Of a stretch of DNA of 64,000 nt, positions 16,060-25,211 are shown one piece after another. Below the pieces are notes generated by a model. That model was not told the origin of the DNA and searched no databases. It saw nothing but the letters and a program-made list of their open reading frames with translations. The stretch's first letter is position 1; each line of letters begins with the position of its first letter. Location: NCBI GenBank assembly GCA_039814715.1, contig JBCCAR010000004.1, positions 1-64,000 on the forward strand. The letters are read 5' to 3'. The stretch comes from CAKZYD01 sp039814715 (lineage in GTDB: Bacteria > Pseudomonadota > Alphaproteobacteria > Sphingomonadales > CAKZYD01). A program made the translations under genes and the position numbers.

Positions 16060-17301
16060 ATGAACATGATGACCCCAAACGCCTCGCTGGTTTTTGGCGA
16101 TGATGGCACCGCTACGCCGTATCAAGTCTATACCGATCAGGAGATATATGAGCGCGAGCAAGAGCGCATTTATCGCGGGAAGACCTGGTCCTTTCTGGCG
16201 CTCGAAGCTGAGCTCCCCAAAGAGCATGATTTCAAATCAACCTTTATTGGCGATACGCCTGTGGTTGTGACGCGCACACCCGGCGGTTATCATGCCTGGG
16301 TTAATCGCTGCATTCATAAGGGCGCCGCTGTGTGCCGCGAGCACCGGGGCAATGCCCGCAAGTTTCAATGCGTGTATCACCAGTGGCTCTATGCTCCCAA
16401 TGGGGATTTAAAGGGCGTTCCTTTTCAAAAAGGGGCCGGCCAAACCAAAGGGATGCCTGAGGACTTCGACAAAAAAGAGCATTCTCTGCCAAAGCTGCGC
16501 GTGGAGACATACAAAGGCTTGATTTTTGCTACGTTTGACCATGGCATGGAGAGCTTGGAAGAGTATTTGGGCCCGCAAATGCGCCCTTATATTGACCGCA
16601 TCATGTGCAAGCCCACGACCTATCTAGGCTGCTTGCGCCAATATGCAAAATCGAACTGGAAGCTGTATTTTGAGAACGTGAAGGATGGCTATCACGCTTC
16701 CTTGCTACATTTGTTTCACAACACCTTCAACATTTTGCGCGTTTCCATGAGCGTGCGCTCGATCACCGATGAACGCCAGGGCATGCACTCCGTCATCATG
16801 ACGGTGAAAGACAATGATGATGACGACGGCAGCGATTACAAGAAAAACAATGTCGCCAGCTTTGATGAAAATGTGCGCCTCAAAGATCCGGAAATCCTGC
16901 GCATGCGCCAGGAGTATGATGAACTGTCCACCAATCACATCCAGGGCATTTTCCCATCACTGGTTTTGCAGCAAATCCACAACACCCTGGTCTGCCGCCA
17001 AATCCTGCCAAAAGGGCCAGGCGAGTTTGAGCTGATTTTCCACTTCTTTGGCTATGAGGATGATGATGAGGAGCTACGCGAAATGCGGCTCACCCAGGCC
17101 AATTTAGTTGGCCCGGCAGGGTACGTTTCGATGGAAGATACAGAAGCCACTGAGCTCGTTCAGACTGCAATTGAGCCAGATGCAAAAGAGAAATCCATGC
17201 TGCTCATGGGCCAGAATGATCCGCTGCACGGCCAGTCACTGACCTCAGAACATATTCTTCGATCCTTCTGGAAGGGCTATCAGAAGATCATGGAGCTATA
17301 G
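16060..17301 (+). CDS. andAc: Anthranilate 1,2-dioxygenase-like large (oxygenase alpha) subunit
   Basis: This 413-residue Rieske oxygenase alpha subunit is of the AndAc/NagG (salicylate 5-hydroxylase) subfamily. Rieske ligands are Cys84, His86, Cys104 and His107. The mononuclear iron motif is Asp209-x2-His212-x4-His217, exactly the naphthalene-dioxygenase spacing. The sequence DTPVVVTRTPGGYHAWVNRC, and the downstream FPSLVLQQIHNTLVCRQI, resemble AndAc of B. cepacia DBO1, which converts anthranilate to catechol. Salicylate 5-hydroxylase or a related monooxygenase is the main alternative. It is followed after 3 bp by its beta subunit. Ferredoxin and reductase partners (AndAb, AndAa) are absent nearby. 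Anthranilate is the expected product of the upstream car operon. Confidence 0.75.
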   Translation: MNMMTPNASLVFGDDGTATPYQVYTDQEIYEREQERIYRGKTWSFLALEAELPKEHDFKSTFIGDTPVVVTRTPGGYHAWVNRCIHKGAAVCREHRGNARKFQCVYHQWLYAPNGDLKGVPFQKGAGQTKGMPEDFDKKEHSLPKLRVETYKGLIFATFDHGMESLEEYLGPQMRPYIDRIMCKPTTYLGCLRQYAKSNWKLYFENVKDGYHASLLHLFHNTFNILRVSMSVRSITDERQGMHSVIMTVKDNDDDDGSDYKKNNVASFDENVRLKDPEILRMRQEYDELSTNHIQGIFPSLVLQQIHNTLVCRQILPKGPGEFELIFHFFGYEDDDEELREMRLTQANLVGPAGYVSMEDTEATELVQTAIEPDAKEKSMLLMGQNDPLHGQSLTSEHILRSFWKGYQKIMEL

Positions 17302-17304
17302 GCG

Positions 17305-17796
17305 ATGTTTGACACAGACCTGTCCGCCAAGCAGCGCGCGCGCCTGGCACTAGAAGACTTCTTTGCCGATTATGTCGCCTGCTTAGATGAAGACCGGCTG
17401 GAAGAATGGCCGGGCTTTTTTACTGAAGATGCGACCTATTCGCTCTTCCCCCGAGAGAATTATGATAGCGGCTTTCCTATTGCGCTGTTCAGCTGCACAA
17501 ACAATCGCCAGCTGCAAGACCGTATCACCAGCCACCGCAAAGCCAATATCTTCCCGTTCCACTGGAATAGGCACATTATTTCAAGCCTGCGCATTACGGC
17601 GCTGGAGAATGACAAGGTGGAGACCACAAGCAACTACGCGATTTTCCAAACGCGGCAAGATGGGGAGAGCAAGCTTTTTCAGGTTGGCCAGGCCCGCGAT
17701 GAGATTGTGGCGACCAGCGATGGCCTGAAGTTCAAATCCCGCACGATTATATATGATACATCGCGTGTGCAGACCCTGTTTGTAACGCCGATTTAG
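17305..17796 (+). CDS. andAd: Ring-hydroxylating dioxygenase beta subunit (AndAd-like)
   Basis: This 163-residue SnoaL/NTF2-fold beta subunit pairs with the alpha subunit directly upstream to form an alpha3beta3 oxygenase. Typical features are the N-terminal helix with FFADYVACLDEDRLEEWPGFFTEDATY, and the C-terminal strand segment LKFKSRTIIYDTSRVQTLFVTPI. It has no metal centre and is structural. The ATG follows the alpha stop after 3 bp, so the two are co-translated. A weak hairpin (17796-17810) lies just after the stop. Confidence 0.8.
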   Translation: MFDTDLSAKQRARLALEDFFADYVACLDEDRLEEWPGFFTEDATYSLFPRENYDSGFPIALFSCTNNRQLQDRITSHRKANIFPFHWNRHIISSLRITALENDKVETTSNYAIFQTRQDGESKLFQVGQARDEIVATSDGLKFKSRTIIYDTSRVQTLFVTPI

Positions 17797-17836
17797 ACGA
17801 CTTGATCGTCTTGCAAAAAACTGCGTTATTAGCGGC

Positions 17837-18109
17837 ATGCGCGCCCTCTTATCGTGGTTCCTTTTGTCCATCACCGCAGCCCTTACCGGCGCGCAGATCA
17901 TGGTGGCCTTAGAAGCGCAGTTCCTACCGCTCCTCACCTTAGGCCAAAGCGCCGCGCTCGCCTGGCTACCAGACCCTGCGACAGCTGCAGCAGCCGTCAA
18001 TGCTGTGACCGAGGCATCAGGCTTTGCCGCCCGGACACTATCCCTCCCTGCGCTGCCAATCTTCGCGGGTTTTTGGGCGCTCAGCCTTATGAGCAGAGTC
18101 TCGAAATGA
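17837..18109 (+). CDS. Small hydrophobic protein of unknown function
   Basis: This open frame encodes 90 residues with two strongly hydrophobic segments, about residues 3-25 (LLSWFLLSITAALTGAQIMVAL) and 68-88 (LSLPALPIFAGFWALSLMS). It could be a small two-pass membrane protein. I recognise no family. Codon choice resembles the neighbours. The ribosome site is poor, and the frame lies between the dioxygenase genes and a dispersed repeat, so it may not be expressed. Its position 40 bp after the beta subunit would put it in the same transcript. Confidence 0.4.
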   Translation: MRALLSWFLLSITAALTGAQIMVALEAQFLPLLTLGQSAALAWLPDPATAAAAVNAVTEASGFAARTLSLPALPIFAGFWALSLMSRVSK

Positions 18110-18166
18110 CACAGTGTTTAATGGTCTGCATTTGGGGACATTGCGGGCATTCGCTCAGCAAAACTC

Positions 18167-18270
18167 CGTCATCTCTGTGCTTGTCACAGAGACCCATTCC
18201 AGAGCGCCAGCCATATGACTTTATGTCGAAAAATCAGGAGTGGGTTCCTGTGACGAGCACAGGAATGACG
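18167..18270. repeat. REP-like inverted repeat, CACAGGAATGACG type
   Basis: Two arms of about 35 bp face each other. The left arm reads CCGTCATCTCTGTGCTTGTC and continues ACAGAGACCCATTCC. The right arm is its approximate reverse complement, ending CGAGCACAGGAATGACG. Similar 'rigorous-looking' GTCATTCCTGTG units are common dispersed intergenic repeats in alphaproteobacteria. It lies between convergent genes and could fold in RNA as a terminator-like hairpin. Confidence 0.6.
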
Positions 18271-18310
18271 TGAAGGGGGCAAAGTCCGCAGTGGGCTCAA
18301 ACCACCACAA

Positions 18311-19339
18311 TTACGGCCGCAAGATCACCTTCCCGCCGGTCATATTGCCCGCATAGGTCTTCACGGCCTCTTGCACATCATCGAGCTTAAATTCACCTTG
18401 TACAGCGGTATTGATGGCGCCCTCTTTGAAGAGTTGGCCAACTTTTTTTGCCGCCTTGCCGAGCTGGATCAGGTTTTTTGTGCCCATCCATGACCCTAAG
18501 AAAAAGCCGGTAATGGACTTGCCTTCAAAGATCAGGGCCTTGCGGTCGATGCCGCCAATGGGTGCGTCGTCAAGCCCGCCATAGGTATAAACTGTGCCGC
18601 CGGGCGGCAGCGCGTTGAACAATATGCCCGTCATGGGGCCGCTGACGGCGTCAAAGGCAATAGTGATGCCGAGAGACTGAATGGCCTCGGCCAAATTGTT
18701 TTCAAAGCGGTCATCGCTGGAATTGATGATGTGCTTTGCGCCAAAGCCTTTGATGATGTCCGCCTGCTGTTGGCGGCGCACGATGTTAAGGACAGTGATG
18801 CCTTCGCGCGCGGCAATCACGTTTAAAATGCGGCCAGCTTGGCTGGCGGCGGCGTTTTGAACAATGCCGCGATGACCGTTTTTCTTCGCTTGATCGACAA
18901 AGCCGTAAGCCGTGAATGGGTTCACAAGAAAGCAGGCAGCGTTGCCAACGGATAGATCATCATCCACGGGGAGGCAGCTATTGGCCGCGGTAATGATATG
19001 CGTGGACCAGGTGCCGCCATTGTCATCTTGGCTGCCAACGGCGACGCGTTTGCCCTTGACCATATTGCCCATAAAACCACCGCCCGAGGCAATGACGCGG
19101 CCAACACCTTCCCAGCCTGGAACAGCAGGCAGTGTTTTGCGTACACCGTATAGCCCGCGCATGAACATCAGATCAGAGGGGTTGCAAGGCGCTGCCTCCA
19201 TCTCCACCAGGACTTGGCCTTTTTTCAGTGGCGGCAGGGCGCGCTCTTCCACCCTAAGGCCTGCGACCATCGTATCGAAGTCTTCATTATAGTCATCGAA
19301 CACCACGGCGCGGCGCGTGCTCGGGATCGGTGCAGCCAT
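18311..19339 (-). CDS. Zinc-independent MDR-family quinone/enoyl reductase
   Basis: This 342-residue medium-chain dehydrogenase/reductase has an N-terminal GroES-like domain (GQVLVEMEAAPCNPSDLMFMRGLYG) and a Rossmann NADPH domain (IVQNAAASQAGRILNVIAAREG). The structural zinc cysteines are absent, as in quinone oxidoreductases and mitochondrial-type 2-enoyl reductases. The start at 19339 has an AGGAG ribosome site and is preferred to the ATG 18 bp earlier. It is followed by the repeat at 18167-18270 and preceded by an SDR gene on the same strand, with about 90 bp between them. The substrate cannot be assigned. Confidence 0.78.
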   Translation of the reverse strand: MAAPIPSTRRAVVFDDYNEDFDTMVAGLRVEERALPPLKKGQVLVEMEAAPCNPSDLMFMRGLYGVRKTLPAVPGWEGVGRVIASGGGFMGNMVKGKRVAVGSQDDNGGTWSTHIITAANSCLPVDDDLSVGNAACFLVNPFTAYGFVDQAKKNGHRGIVQNAAASQAGRILNVIAAREGITVLNIVRRQQQADIIKGFGAKHIINSSDDRFENNLAEAIQSLGITIAFDAVSGPMTGILFNALPPGGTVYTYGGLDDAPIGGIDRKALIFEGKSITGFFLGSWMGTKNLIQLGKAAKKVGQLFKEGAINTAVQGEFKLDDVQEAVKTYAGNMTGGKVILRP

Positions 19340-19431
19340 GAACTTGCTCCTGCGCAAAGGGTCTATGCCCTTCCACCTAAGTCATTTCTTGTAAGGTGCC
19401 ATCCTAGCGCTATTGAGAATGCGCGCCCGCG

Positions 19432-20193
19432 CTAGCGCGGCGCCATACGGATCGCGCCATCAAGCCGGATTGTCTCCCCATTGAGCATAGGGTTATCGAC
19501 AATGTGCTTTGCCATCATGGCGTATTCACTTGGGTCTCCCAACCGGCTTGGGAACGGCACGGAGGCAGACAGGGACTCAATCGCTTCATCTGGCAGGGAT
19601 TCAAACAGCGGCGTTAAAAACAGGCCCGGCGCAATCGTACACACGCGGATGCCGTCGCGCGCCAAATCGCGGGCGATCGGCAATGTCATCCCAACAACGC
19701 CGCCTTTAGACGCAGAATAAGCAGCTTGGCCAATTTGGCCATCATACGCGGCCACTGACGCGGTGTTGATGATCACGCCGCGTTCTTCTTTGTTGACCGG
19801 GTCGGCCATCGCCATGCGCGCGGCGGTTTTGGAGATGCAATTGAACGTGCCGACTAGGTTCACCATGAGCACCTTTTGAAACGTATCGAGCGGATGGGGT
19901 TCGCCTTTTTTATGCGTTTTATTGGCCGGGCCAATGCCTGCACAATTAACCAACACGCGGGCCGTGCCATGGCCGTCTTCTGCAGCATCAAGGCCAGCGA
20001 TGACGCTCGCTTCGTCAGCGACGTTTACTTTCACATACAGACCGCCGATATCCGCGGCCACTTTTGGTCCACGCTCGTCGTTCAAATCAAAGATGGTGAC
20101 GTTGCCGCCGCCAGCTGCCATCGCCCGCGCTGTGGCTTCCCCTAGCCCGCTGGCGCCGCCCGTCACAATCACACCCAGTCCTGAAACATCCAT
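19432..20193 (-). CDS. SDR-family 3-hydroxyacyl-CoA dehydrogenase-like enzyme
   Basis: This 253-residue classical short-chain dehydrogenase has the cofactor motif TGGASGLG at 11-18, NCAG at 83-86, and catalytic Ser146, Tyr159 and Lys163 (YSASK). Asp36 after the second beta strand (FDLND) indicates NAD preference. The sequence GVIINTASVAAYDGQIGQAAYSASK is typical of type-2/HSD17B10-like 3-hydroxyacyl-CoA dehydrogenases, which act in beta-oxidation of fatty or aromatic acyl-CoA. It is upstream of the MDR reductase on the same strand. Exact substrate is unknown. Confidence 0.82.
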   Translation of the reverse strand: MDVSGLGVIVTGGASGLGEATARAMAAGGGNVTIFDLNDERGPKVAADIGGLYVKVNVADEASVIAGLDAAEDGHGTARVLVNCAGIGPANKTHKKGEPHPLDTFQKVLMVNLVGTFNCISKTAARMAMADPVNKEERGVIINTASVAAYDGQIGQAAYSASKGGVVGMTLPIARDLARDGIRVCTIAPGLFLTPLFESLPDEAIESLSASVPFPSRLGDPSEYAMMAKHIVDNPMLNGETIRLDGAIRMAPR

Positions 20194-20296
20194 GAGAACA
20201 TCCTTCCAATATTGCTTTGCAGCCGGTTTAATACGCTGCTGACGCTGCGGCTAGTACGCAAAAGCGCTAGCGTGAAACAAGGAGGCTCTCGCGTCC

Positions 20297-20788
20297 ATGA
20301 ATGAAGCCCAAATAGACGCCTTATTTGAAAGCTACTCCGCCGCCTGGGCGGCTAACGATGGCGCAGCGATTGCCAGCCATTGGGATGGCGCAGACCCAGC
20401 CCTTTTCTACAAGGCCGAAGAAATAGCGCATGTTTTCGAAAGCTGGGAGGAGATCACAGCCTATTGGGCCCATAATGAAGCGTTTCACGACAAAGTCCGC
20501 CTCACATTCTCAAAGCCGCAAATCCGGCCCCTACCGGCTGGCTATGCGATTGTTGTGGTCGCCATGCGGTGGGATATCGCCTTTGCGACCGGTAAAAAGA
20601 CGTTCGAAGATCAAGAGTTTCAGCATGGCGGCAAAGCGATGGGCGGGGAGAACCATGTCGTCACGCTGATGAAGGACACCCCAGAAGGCTTAAAGCTATG
20701 CGGTTGGAGCGAAACGCCTGATGCCCCCATTACCTATATGGGCCGCATGTATGAGTGGGCGGCAAGCGCTGATTTTAAGCGCCGATAA
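20297..20788 (+). CDS. NTF2/SnoaL-like domain protein
   Basis: This 163-residue cytosolic protein begins with the helical opening typical of DUF4440/SnoaL-like folds (IDALFESYSAAWAANDGAAIASHWDGADPALFYKAEE). A cone-shaped beta sheet follows, ending YMGRMYEWAASADFKRR. Such proteins bind small ligands or act as isomerases; no catalytic residues can be assigned. It lies 110 bp before rpmI and is probably a separate transcript, divergent from the SDR gene. Confidence 0.6.
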   Translation: MNEAQIDALFESYSAAWAANDGAAIASHWDGADPALFYKAEEIAHVFESWEEITAYWAHNEAFHDKVRLTFSKPQIRPLPAGYAIVVVAMRWDIAFATGKKTFEDQEFQHGGKAMGGENHVVTLMKDTPEGLKLCGWSETPDAPITYMGRMYEWAASADFKRR

Positions 20789-20898
20789 TCCTTGCACTGA
20801 CGCGGTAATTCCTTATAACCGCGGCTTCTACAGCGGGCTGGCCAGTTCGGGCTGCCATGTCGGCTGACTTAAGCACACCTGTTAAAGGACACAGCAAA

Positions 20899-21099
20899 AT
20901 GCCCAAGATGAAGACCAAAAGCGGCGCTAAAAAGCGTTTCCGCTTTACCGCCTCCGGCAAAATCAAACGCGGCCAAACCGGCAAGCGCCACGGGATGATC
21001 AAGCGGACCAATAGCCAAATCCGTAAACTACGCGGGACCACCGTGATGTCTGAAGCAGACGCCAAAGTGGTCAAGCAATATATGCCGTATTCGCGTTAG
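20899..21099 (+). CDS. rpmI: 50S ribosomal protein L35 (bL35)
   Basis: This 66-residue basic protein starts PKMKTKSGAKKRFRFTASGK, a diagnostic bL35 opening, and ends with VVKQYMPYSR. The start at 20899 with an AAAGGAC ribosome site replaces the in-frame GTG/ATG-like start 42 bp earlier, because bL35 always begins MPKMKT. It is followed by rplT after 17 bp. infC, which often precedes rpmI, is not adjacent here. Confidence 0.97.
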   Translation: MPKMKTKSGAKKRFRFTASGKIKRGQTGKRHGMIKRTNSQIRKLRGTTVMSEADAKVVKQYMPYSR

Positions 21100-21116
21100 T
21101 TCGGAGGATTTGAAAA

Positions 21117-21485
21117 ATGGCACGTCCAAGCCGTGGTGTTACCACGAAAGCAAAACACAAGAAGGTTCTTGACCAGGCAAAAGGCTATTATGGCCGCCGT
21201 AAGAACACGATCCGCGTCGCTCGCCAAGCCGTTGATAAAGCCAATCAATATGCGTACCGCGACCGCAAGACGCGCAAGCGCAATTTCCGCTCGCTTTGGA
21301 TCCAGCGCATTAATGCTGGCACGCGTGAGCATGGCATGACTTATGGCAACTTTATGCACGGCCTGAAACTGGCGGAAATCGAGATCGACCGTAAAGTCCT
21401 GTCCGACCTCGCGATCCGCGAGCCTGAAGTGTTTAAAAGCCTGGTGGACCAGGCCCAAGCTGCGCTTGATAAAAAAGCTGCCTAG
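21117..21485 (+). CDS. rplT: 50S ribosomal protein L20 (bL20)
   Basis: This 122-residue 23S rRNA-binding assembly protein has a long basic N-terminal helix (RGVTTKAKHKKVLDQAKGYYGRRKN) and the conserved core RKTRKRNFRSLWIQRINAGTR. Length and spacing after rpmI are standard. A GGAGGA ribosome site precedes the start. A rho-independent terminator follows at 21510. Confidence 0.97.
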   Translation: MARPSRGVTTKAKHKKVLDQAKGYYGRRKNTIRVARQAVDKANQYAYRDRKTRKRNFRSLWIQRINAGTREHGMTYGNFMHGLKLAEIEIDRKVLSDLAIREPEVFKSLVDQAQAALDKKAA

Positions 21486-21509
21486 ACAGCGGCTTAAAAA
21501 GCGCTAAGG

Positions 21510-21534
21510 AAGGGCCTTTCGGGGCCCTTTTTTA
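21510..21534 (+). terminator. Rho-independent terminator after rplT
   Basis: AAGGGCC, a loop containing TTTCG, and GGCCCTT form a GC-rich stem followed by a run of T residues (21528-21533), about 25 bp after the rplT stop. It should separate rpmI-rplT from pheS-pheT. Confidence 0.85.
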
Positions 21535-21546
21535 TTGGCACACACC

Positions 21547-21632
21547 CGTCGTCGCGAGCGGAGCCCGGCTATCCAGCAGCGCGGTGGCGAAAATAATCTG
21601 GATTGCCGCGGCCTATTGGCCTCGCAATGACG
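21547..21632. repeat. REP-like inverted repeat, GTCATTGCGAGG type
   Basis: The left arm (CGTCGTCGCGAGCGGAGCCC, then ATCCAG) faces a right arm (GGATTGCCGCGGCC, then GGCCTCGCAATGACG). The CTCGCAATGACG/GATTGC unit is a widespread dispersed alphaproteobacterial intergenic repeat. It sits between the rplT terminator and pheS and ends 16 bp before the pheS start, so it forms the pheS leader. Confidence 0.6.
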
Positions 21633-21647
21633 AGAGCAGGACGTTTT

Positions 21648-22724
21648 ATGACCGATGCAACGCAGCTGAAGACCGAGATAGAAGCGGATATTGCTGCCGC
21701 TAAAACACTGGACGCACTGGAAACAACCCGGGTTGGCGCGATTGGCAAAAAGGGCTCAGTCAGCGCTTTGATGAAAACGCTCGGCAAAATGACCCCAGAA
21801 GAGCGGCAAATCGAAGGGCCCAAGCTCAATGCTCTGAAACGCGATCTGACGGACGCCATTGCGGCACGCAAAACTGTGTTAGAAGATGCCGCCCTAAATG
21901 AACGCTTGGCAGCCGAAACAGTTGATACAACCCTGCCCGTTGACCCGCCGCAGCACGGTACAATCCACCCGGTGAGCCAGGTGATGGATGAACTGTCCGA
22001 GATATTCGCAGATCTTGGCTTTGATGTAGCCGAGGGGCCCGAAATCGAGGATGAGTTCCACAACTTCGATGCGCTCAACATTCCCGCGCACCATCCTGCC
22101 CGGGCCATGCACGACACCTTCTATTTTCCCGAAAAAGAAGACGGCAGCCGGATGCTCCTGCGTACGCACACGTCGCCGGTTCAAATCCGCACCATGCTGA
22201 GCCAGGAGCCGCCGATCCGCATTATCGCGCCGGGCAAAACCTACCGCTCCGATAGCGATGCGACCCACACCCCCATGTTCCACCAAGTGGAAGGCCTGGT
22301 TATTGAAGAAGGCATCCATATGGGCCATCTCAAAGGGACGCTGGAAGCTTTTTTGAAAGCTTTCTTTGAGCTTGATAGCATTGAGATGCGCTTTCGCACC
22401 TCCTTCTTCCCCTTCACAGAGCCTTCCGCTGAAGTGGACATCCGCTGCAGCTTTGAAGGCGGTATGTTGAAGCTGGGCGAAGGCGATGATTGGCTAGAAA
22501 TTGGCGGCTGCGGGATGGTCCATCCGCGCGTCATGACCGCATGCAATCTTGACCCTGATCGCTACCAAGGCTTTGCCTTTGGCTGCGGCATCGACCGGCT
22601 GGCAATGCTTAAATATGGCATGACGGACCTGCGTCCCTTCTTTGACGCAGACCAGAGCTGGCTCAAGCATTATGGCTTCTCGCCCTTTGGGGTGCCAACG
22701 CTGGCCGGAGGGCTTAGCCAATGA
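21648..22724 (+). CDS. pheS: Phenylalanine-tRNA ligase alpha subunit
   Basis: This 358-residue class II synthetase alpha chain has an N-terminal coiled coil (residues 1-90). Motif 1 is around VMDELSEIFADLGFDVAEGPEIE, motif 2 around RIIAPGKTYRSDSDATHTPMFHQVEG, and motif 3 is GFAFGCGIDRLAMLKYG. With PheT it charges tRNA-Phe. The start at 21648 (AGGAC site) is chosen over an in-frame start 45 bp earlier inside the repeat. Its stop overlaps the pheT start (ATGA). Confidence 0.97.
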   Translation: MTDATQLKTEIEADIAAAKTLDALETTRVGAIGKKGSVSALMKTLGKMTPEERQIEGPKLNALKRDLTDAIAARKTVLEDAALNERLAAETVDTTLPVDPPQHGTIHPVSQVMDELSEIFADLGFDVAEGPEIEDEFHNFDALNIPAHHPARAMHDTFYFPEKEDGSRMLLRTHTSPVQIRTMLSQEPPIRIIAPGKTYRSDSDATHTPMFHQVEGLVIEEGIHMGHLKGTLEAFLKAFFELDSIEMRFRTSFFPFTEPSAEVDIRCSFEGGMLKLGEGDDWLEIGGCGMVHPRVMTACNLDPDRYQGFAFGCGIDRLAMLKYGMTDLRPFFDADQSWLKHYGFSPFGVPTLAGGLSQ

Positions 22725-25138
22725 AATTCACCCTTGATTGGCTCAAGAGCCATTTGGACACTGACGCGTCGCTGGATGACATTTGCGATGCGCTGACGGA
22801 CATCGGCCTGGAAGTGGAAAGCGTGGAAGACCCGGCAGCCAAATTTGCCGCCTTCACCATCGCCCATGTGAAAGACGCGGTAAAACATCCTGATGCAGAT
22901 AAGCTGCGCGTTTGCACGGTCGAGACGGTCGACGGCGAGAAACAAATCGTCTGCGGCGCGCCCAATGTGCGCGCTGGCATGACCGCTGTCTACGCCCCCG
23001 TTGGCGCTTATGTGCCTGGCATTGACGTGACGCTCACCAAAGCGAAAATCCGCGGCGTTGAAAGCTTCGGCATGCTGGCGTCAGAGCGCGAACTTGAACT
23101 CTCGGACGAGCATGACGGGATTATGGATTTAGACGCAGGTCCTGCGGTTGGCACGCCGGTCGCAGAGGTTTTGGGCCTAACAGACCCAGTCATCGACATT
23201 GCCATCACACCTGACCGCGCCGATTGCCTCGGCGTGCGCGGCATTGCGCGCGATTTGGCAGCCCGCGGCCTTGGCACCTTAAAGCCATATGACATTCCGA
23301 AAATCAAAGGCGAAGGCAGCGCGCAGCGGGCCATCATTCTAGATTTCCCGGCCGAAAAAGAAAACGCCTGCCCCTATTTCGCTGGCCACCTTGTGCGCGG
23401 CGTGAAAAACGGACCTTCGCCAGAGTGGATGCAAAAACGCCTCAATGCAATTGGCTCTAAACCCATCAGCGCGCTGGTCGACATGACAAACTATGTCTCC
23501 TTCGATTTGGGCCGGCCTCTACACGTGTTCGACGCGGCAAAGCTAACCGGCGATATCCGCGCTCGGCTGGCAAGGGATGGTGAAACGCTCAACGCGCTGA
23601 ATGAAAAAACCTACACCCTAACGCCAGACATGACCGTCATTGCCGATGATAGCGGCGCGCTTGGCCTTGGCGGCGTGATGGGCGGCATGGAAAGCGCGGT
23701 GAGTGATGAAACCACAGATGTGTTCATTGAATCTGCCTGGTTTGACCCCATCCGAACGGGCCAAACGGGGCGCAGCTTAAGCATAGAATCTGATGCTCGC
23801 TATCGCTTTGAACGCGGCGTTGATCCCGCCTTTGTAGATGACGGTCTTGCGGTGGCCACGCAAATGGTGCTCGATTTATGCGGCGGAACACCTTCAGAAA
23901 TCACCAGCGCTGGCACGCCGCCGCTGCGCGGACACTGCATTGATTTTGACCCAGCACAAGTGGAAAAACTCGCTGGCGTTACCGTTGAAGACCATGAAGC
24001 GCTCGAAATCCTCAGCGATCTTGGCTTTGGCTTCGTTGGCGAAAGCGCGCCATATAAAGTTTATGCGCCAGAATGGCGCGCAGACATCGATGGCAGTGCG
24101 GATTTGGTGGAAGAAGTCATCCGGATCAAAGGACTTGGGCACGTCCCGACGACACCATTACCGCGCCAAGAAGGCGTTGCAACGCCGACGCTTGTTCTGC
24201 GCCAAAAAGCGGAACGCACTCTGCGAAGACGTTTGGCCGCTAGTGGTTTAACGGAAGCGATAACCTACGCGTTCATTTCTGAAAATGATGCTGCGCCCTT
24301 TGCGGAGGGACGGCCCCTGCAAACACTAGCGAATGCCATCTCTTCTGACATGACAACCATGCGGCCCAGCTTGCTGCCTGGTCTCGTGCGCGCAGCGCAG
24401 CGCAATCTAGACCGGGGACAGGCAAGCGTGCGCTTGTTTGAGATTGGCCGCGCATTCCGCGGCGAAGGTCCCAAAGAGCAACCGCTTCAAGCCGCCGCCA
24501 TCATCGCGGGCCATACCAGCGCGCGCAGCTGGCGCGGCGCGCAATCACCCGTTGACTCATTTGACGCAAAAGCCCTTGCGCTAGAGGCCTTAAGCGCTCT
24601 TGGCGCTCCAATTGAAAAACTTCAAACTTACGCCCGCATCACTGGCGATGACATGAGCCCGGCCTATCACCCTGGCCAGTCAGGGGAGCTGCGTTTGGGA
24701 CCGAAAAACACATTGGCGCGATTTGGCGTCATCCACCCAAAGTGCGCCGCTCATTTCGGCATTACAGCGCCAACAGCTTTACTGGAGGTTTTCATAGAAA
24801 ACGCGCCAGGCAAGAAGAAAAGCGGGACAACAAAAGCGGCCCTAAACGCACAATCCCTGCAGCCAGTGGAGCGTGACTTTGCATTTTTGGTCGATGAGGC
24901 CCAGCCAGCGCAAACACTCATGCGCGCGATTGCTGGAGCGGACAAAAAAGCCATCGCCAAAGTCCAGCTGTTTGACCGCTACCAAGGTAAAGGGCTTGAG
25001 CCAGGAACGGTCTCGCTTGGGGTTTGCGTCACGCTTCAACCAAACGCGGCCAGCTTCACTGACAAAGAGATTGAGGCCATCTCGGCAAAAATCATCGCCG
25101 CCGCAGAAAAATCAGTAGGCGCGCAGCTTCGCGCTTAA
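22721..25138 (+). CDS. pheT: Phenylalanine-tRNA ligase beta subunit
   Basis: This 805-residue beta chain has the expected domain order. The tRNA-binding EMAP-like domain spans about residues 40-150 (HPDADKLRVCTVETVDGEKQIVCGAPNV), followed by B3/B4 editing (NAIGSKPISALVDMTNYV), B5, and the C-terminal ferredoxin-fold anticodon-binding domain (VERDFAFLVDE to the end). It forms the alpha2beta2 enzyme with PheS and is translationally coupled to it. Confidence 0.97.
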   Translation: MKFTLDWLKSHLDTDASLDDICDALTDIGLEVESVEDPAAKFAAFTIAHVKDAVKHPDADKLRVCTVETVDGEKQIVCGAPNVRAGMTAVYAPVGAYVPGIDVTLTKAKIRGVESFGMLASERELELSDEHDGIMDLDAGPAVGTPVAEVLGLTDPVIDIAITPDRADCLGVRGIARDLAARGLGTLKPYDIPKIKGEGSAQRAIILDFPAEKENACPYFAGHLVRGVKNGPSPEWMQKRLNAIGSKPISALVDMTNYVSFDLGRPLHVFDAAKLTGDIRARLARDGETLNALNEKTYTLTPDMTVIADDSGALGLGGVMGGMESAVSDETTDVFIESAWFDPIRTGQTGRSLSIESDARYRFERGVDPAFVDDGLAVATQMVLDLCGGTPSEITSAGTPPLRGHCIDFDPAQVEKLAGVTVEDHEALEILSDLGFGFVGESAPYKVYAPEWRADIDGSADLVEEVIRIKGLGHVPTTPLPRQEGVATPTLVLRQKAERTLRRRLAASGLTEAITYAFISENDAAPFAEGRPLQTLANAISSDMTTMRPSLLPGLVRAAQRNLDRGQASVRLFEIGRAFRGEGPKEQPLQAAAIIAGHTSARSWRGAQSPVDSFDAKALALEALSALGAPIEKLQTYARITGDDMSPAYHPGQSGELRLGPKNTLARFGVIHPKCAAHFGITAPTALLEVFIENAPGKKKSGTTKAALNAQSLQPVERDFAFLVDEAQPAQTLMRAIAGADKKAIAKVQLFDRYQGKGLEPGTVSLGVCVTLQPNAASFTDKEIEAISAKIIAAAEKSVGAQLRA

Positions 25139-25211
25139 CGCTTCCTTGACTTAGAGCTCTTATAGTTCCGCCGTTAAACAACACGCCTTAGAATAAGGAC
25201 TGCATGCGGCC

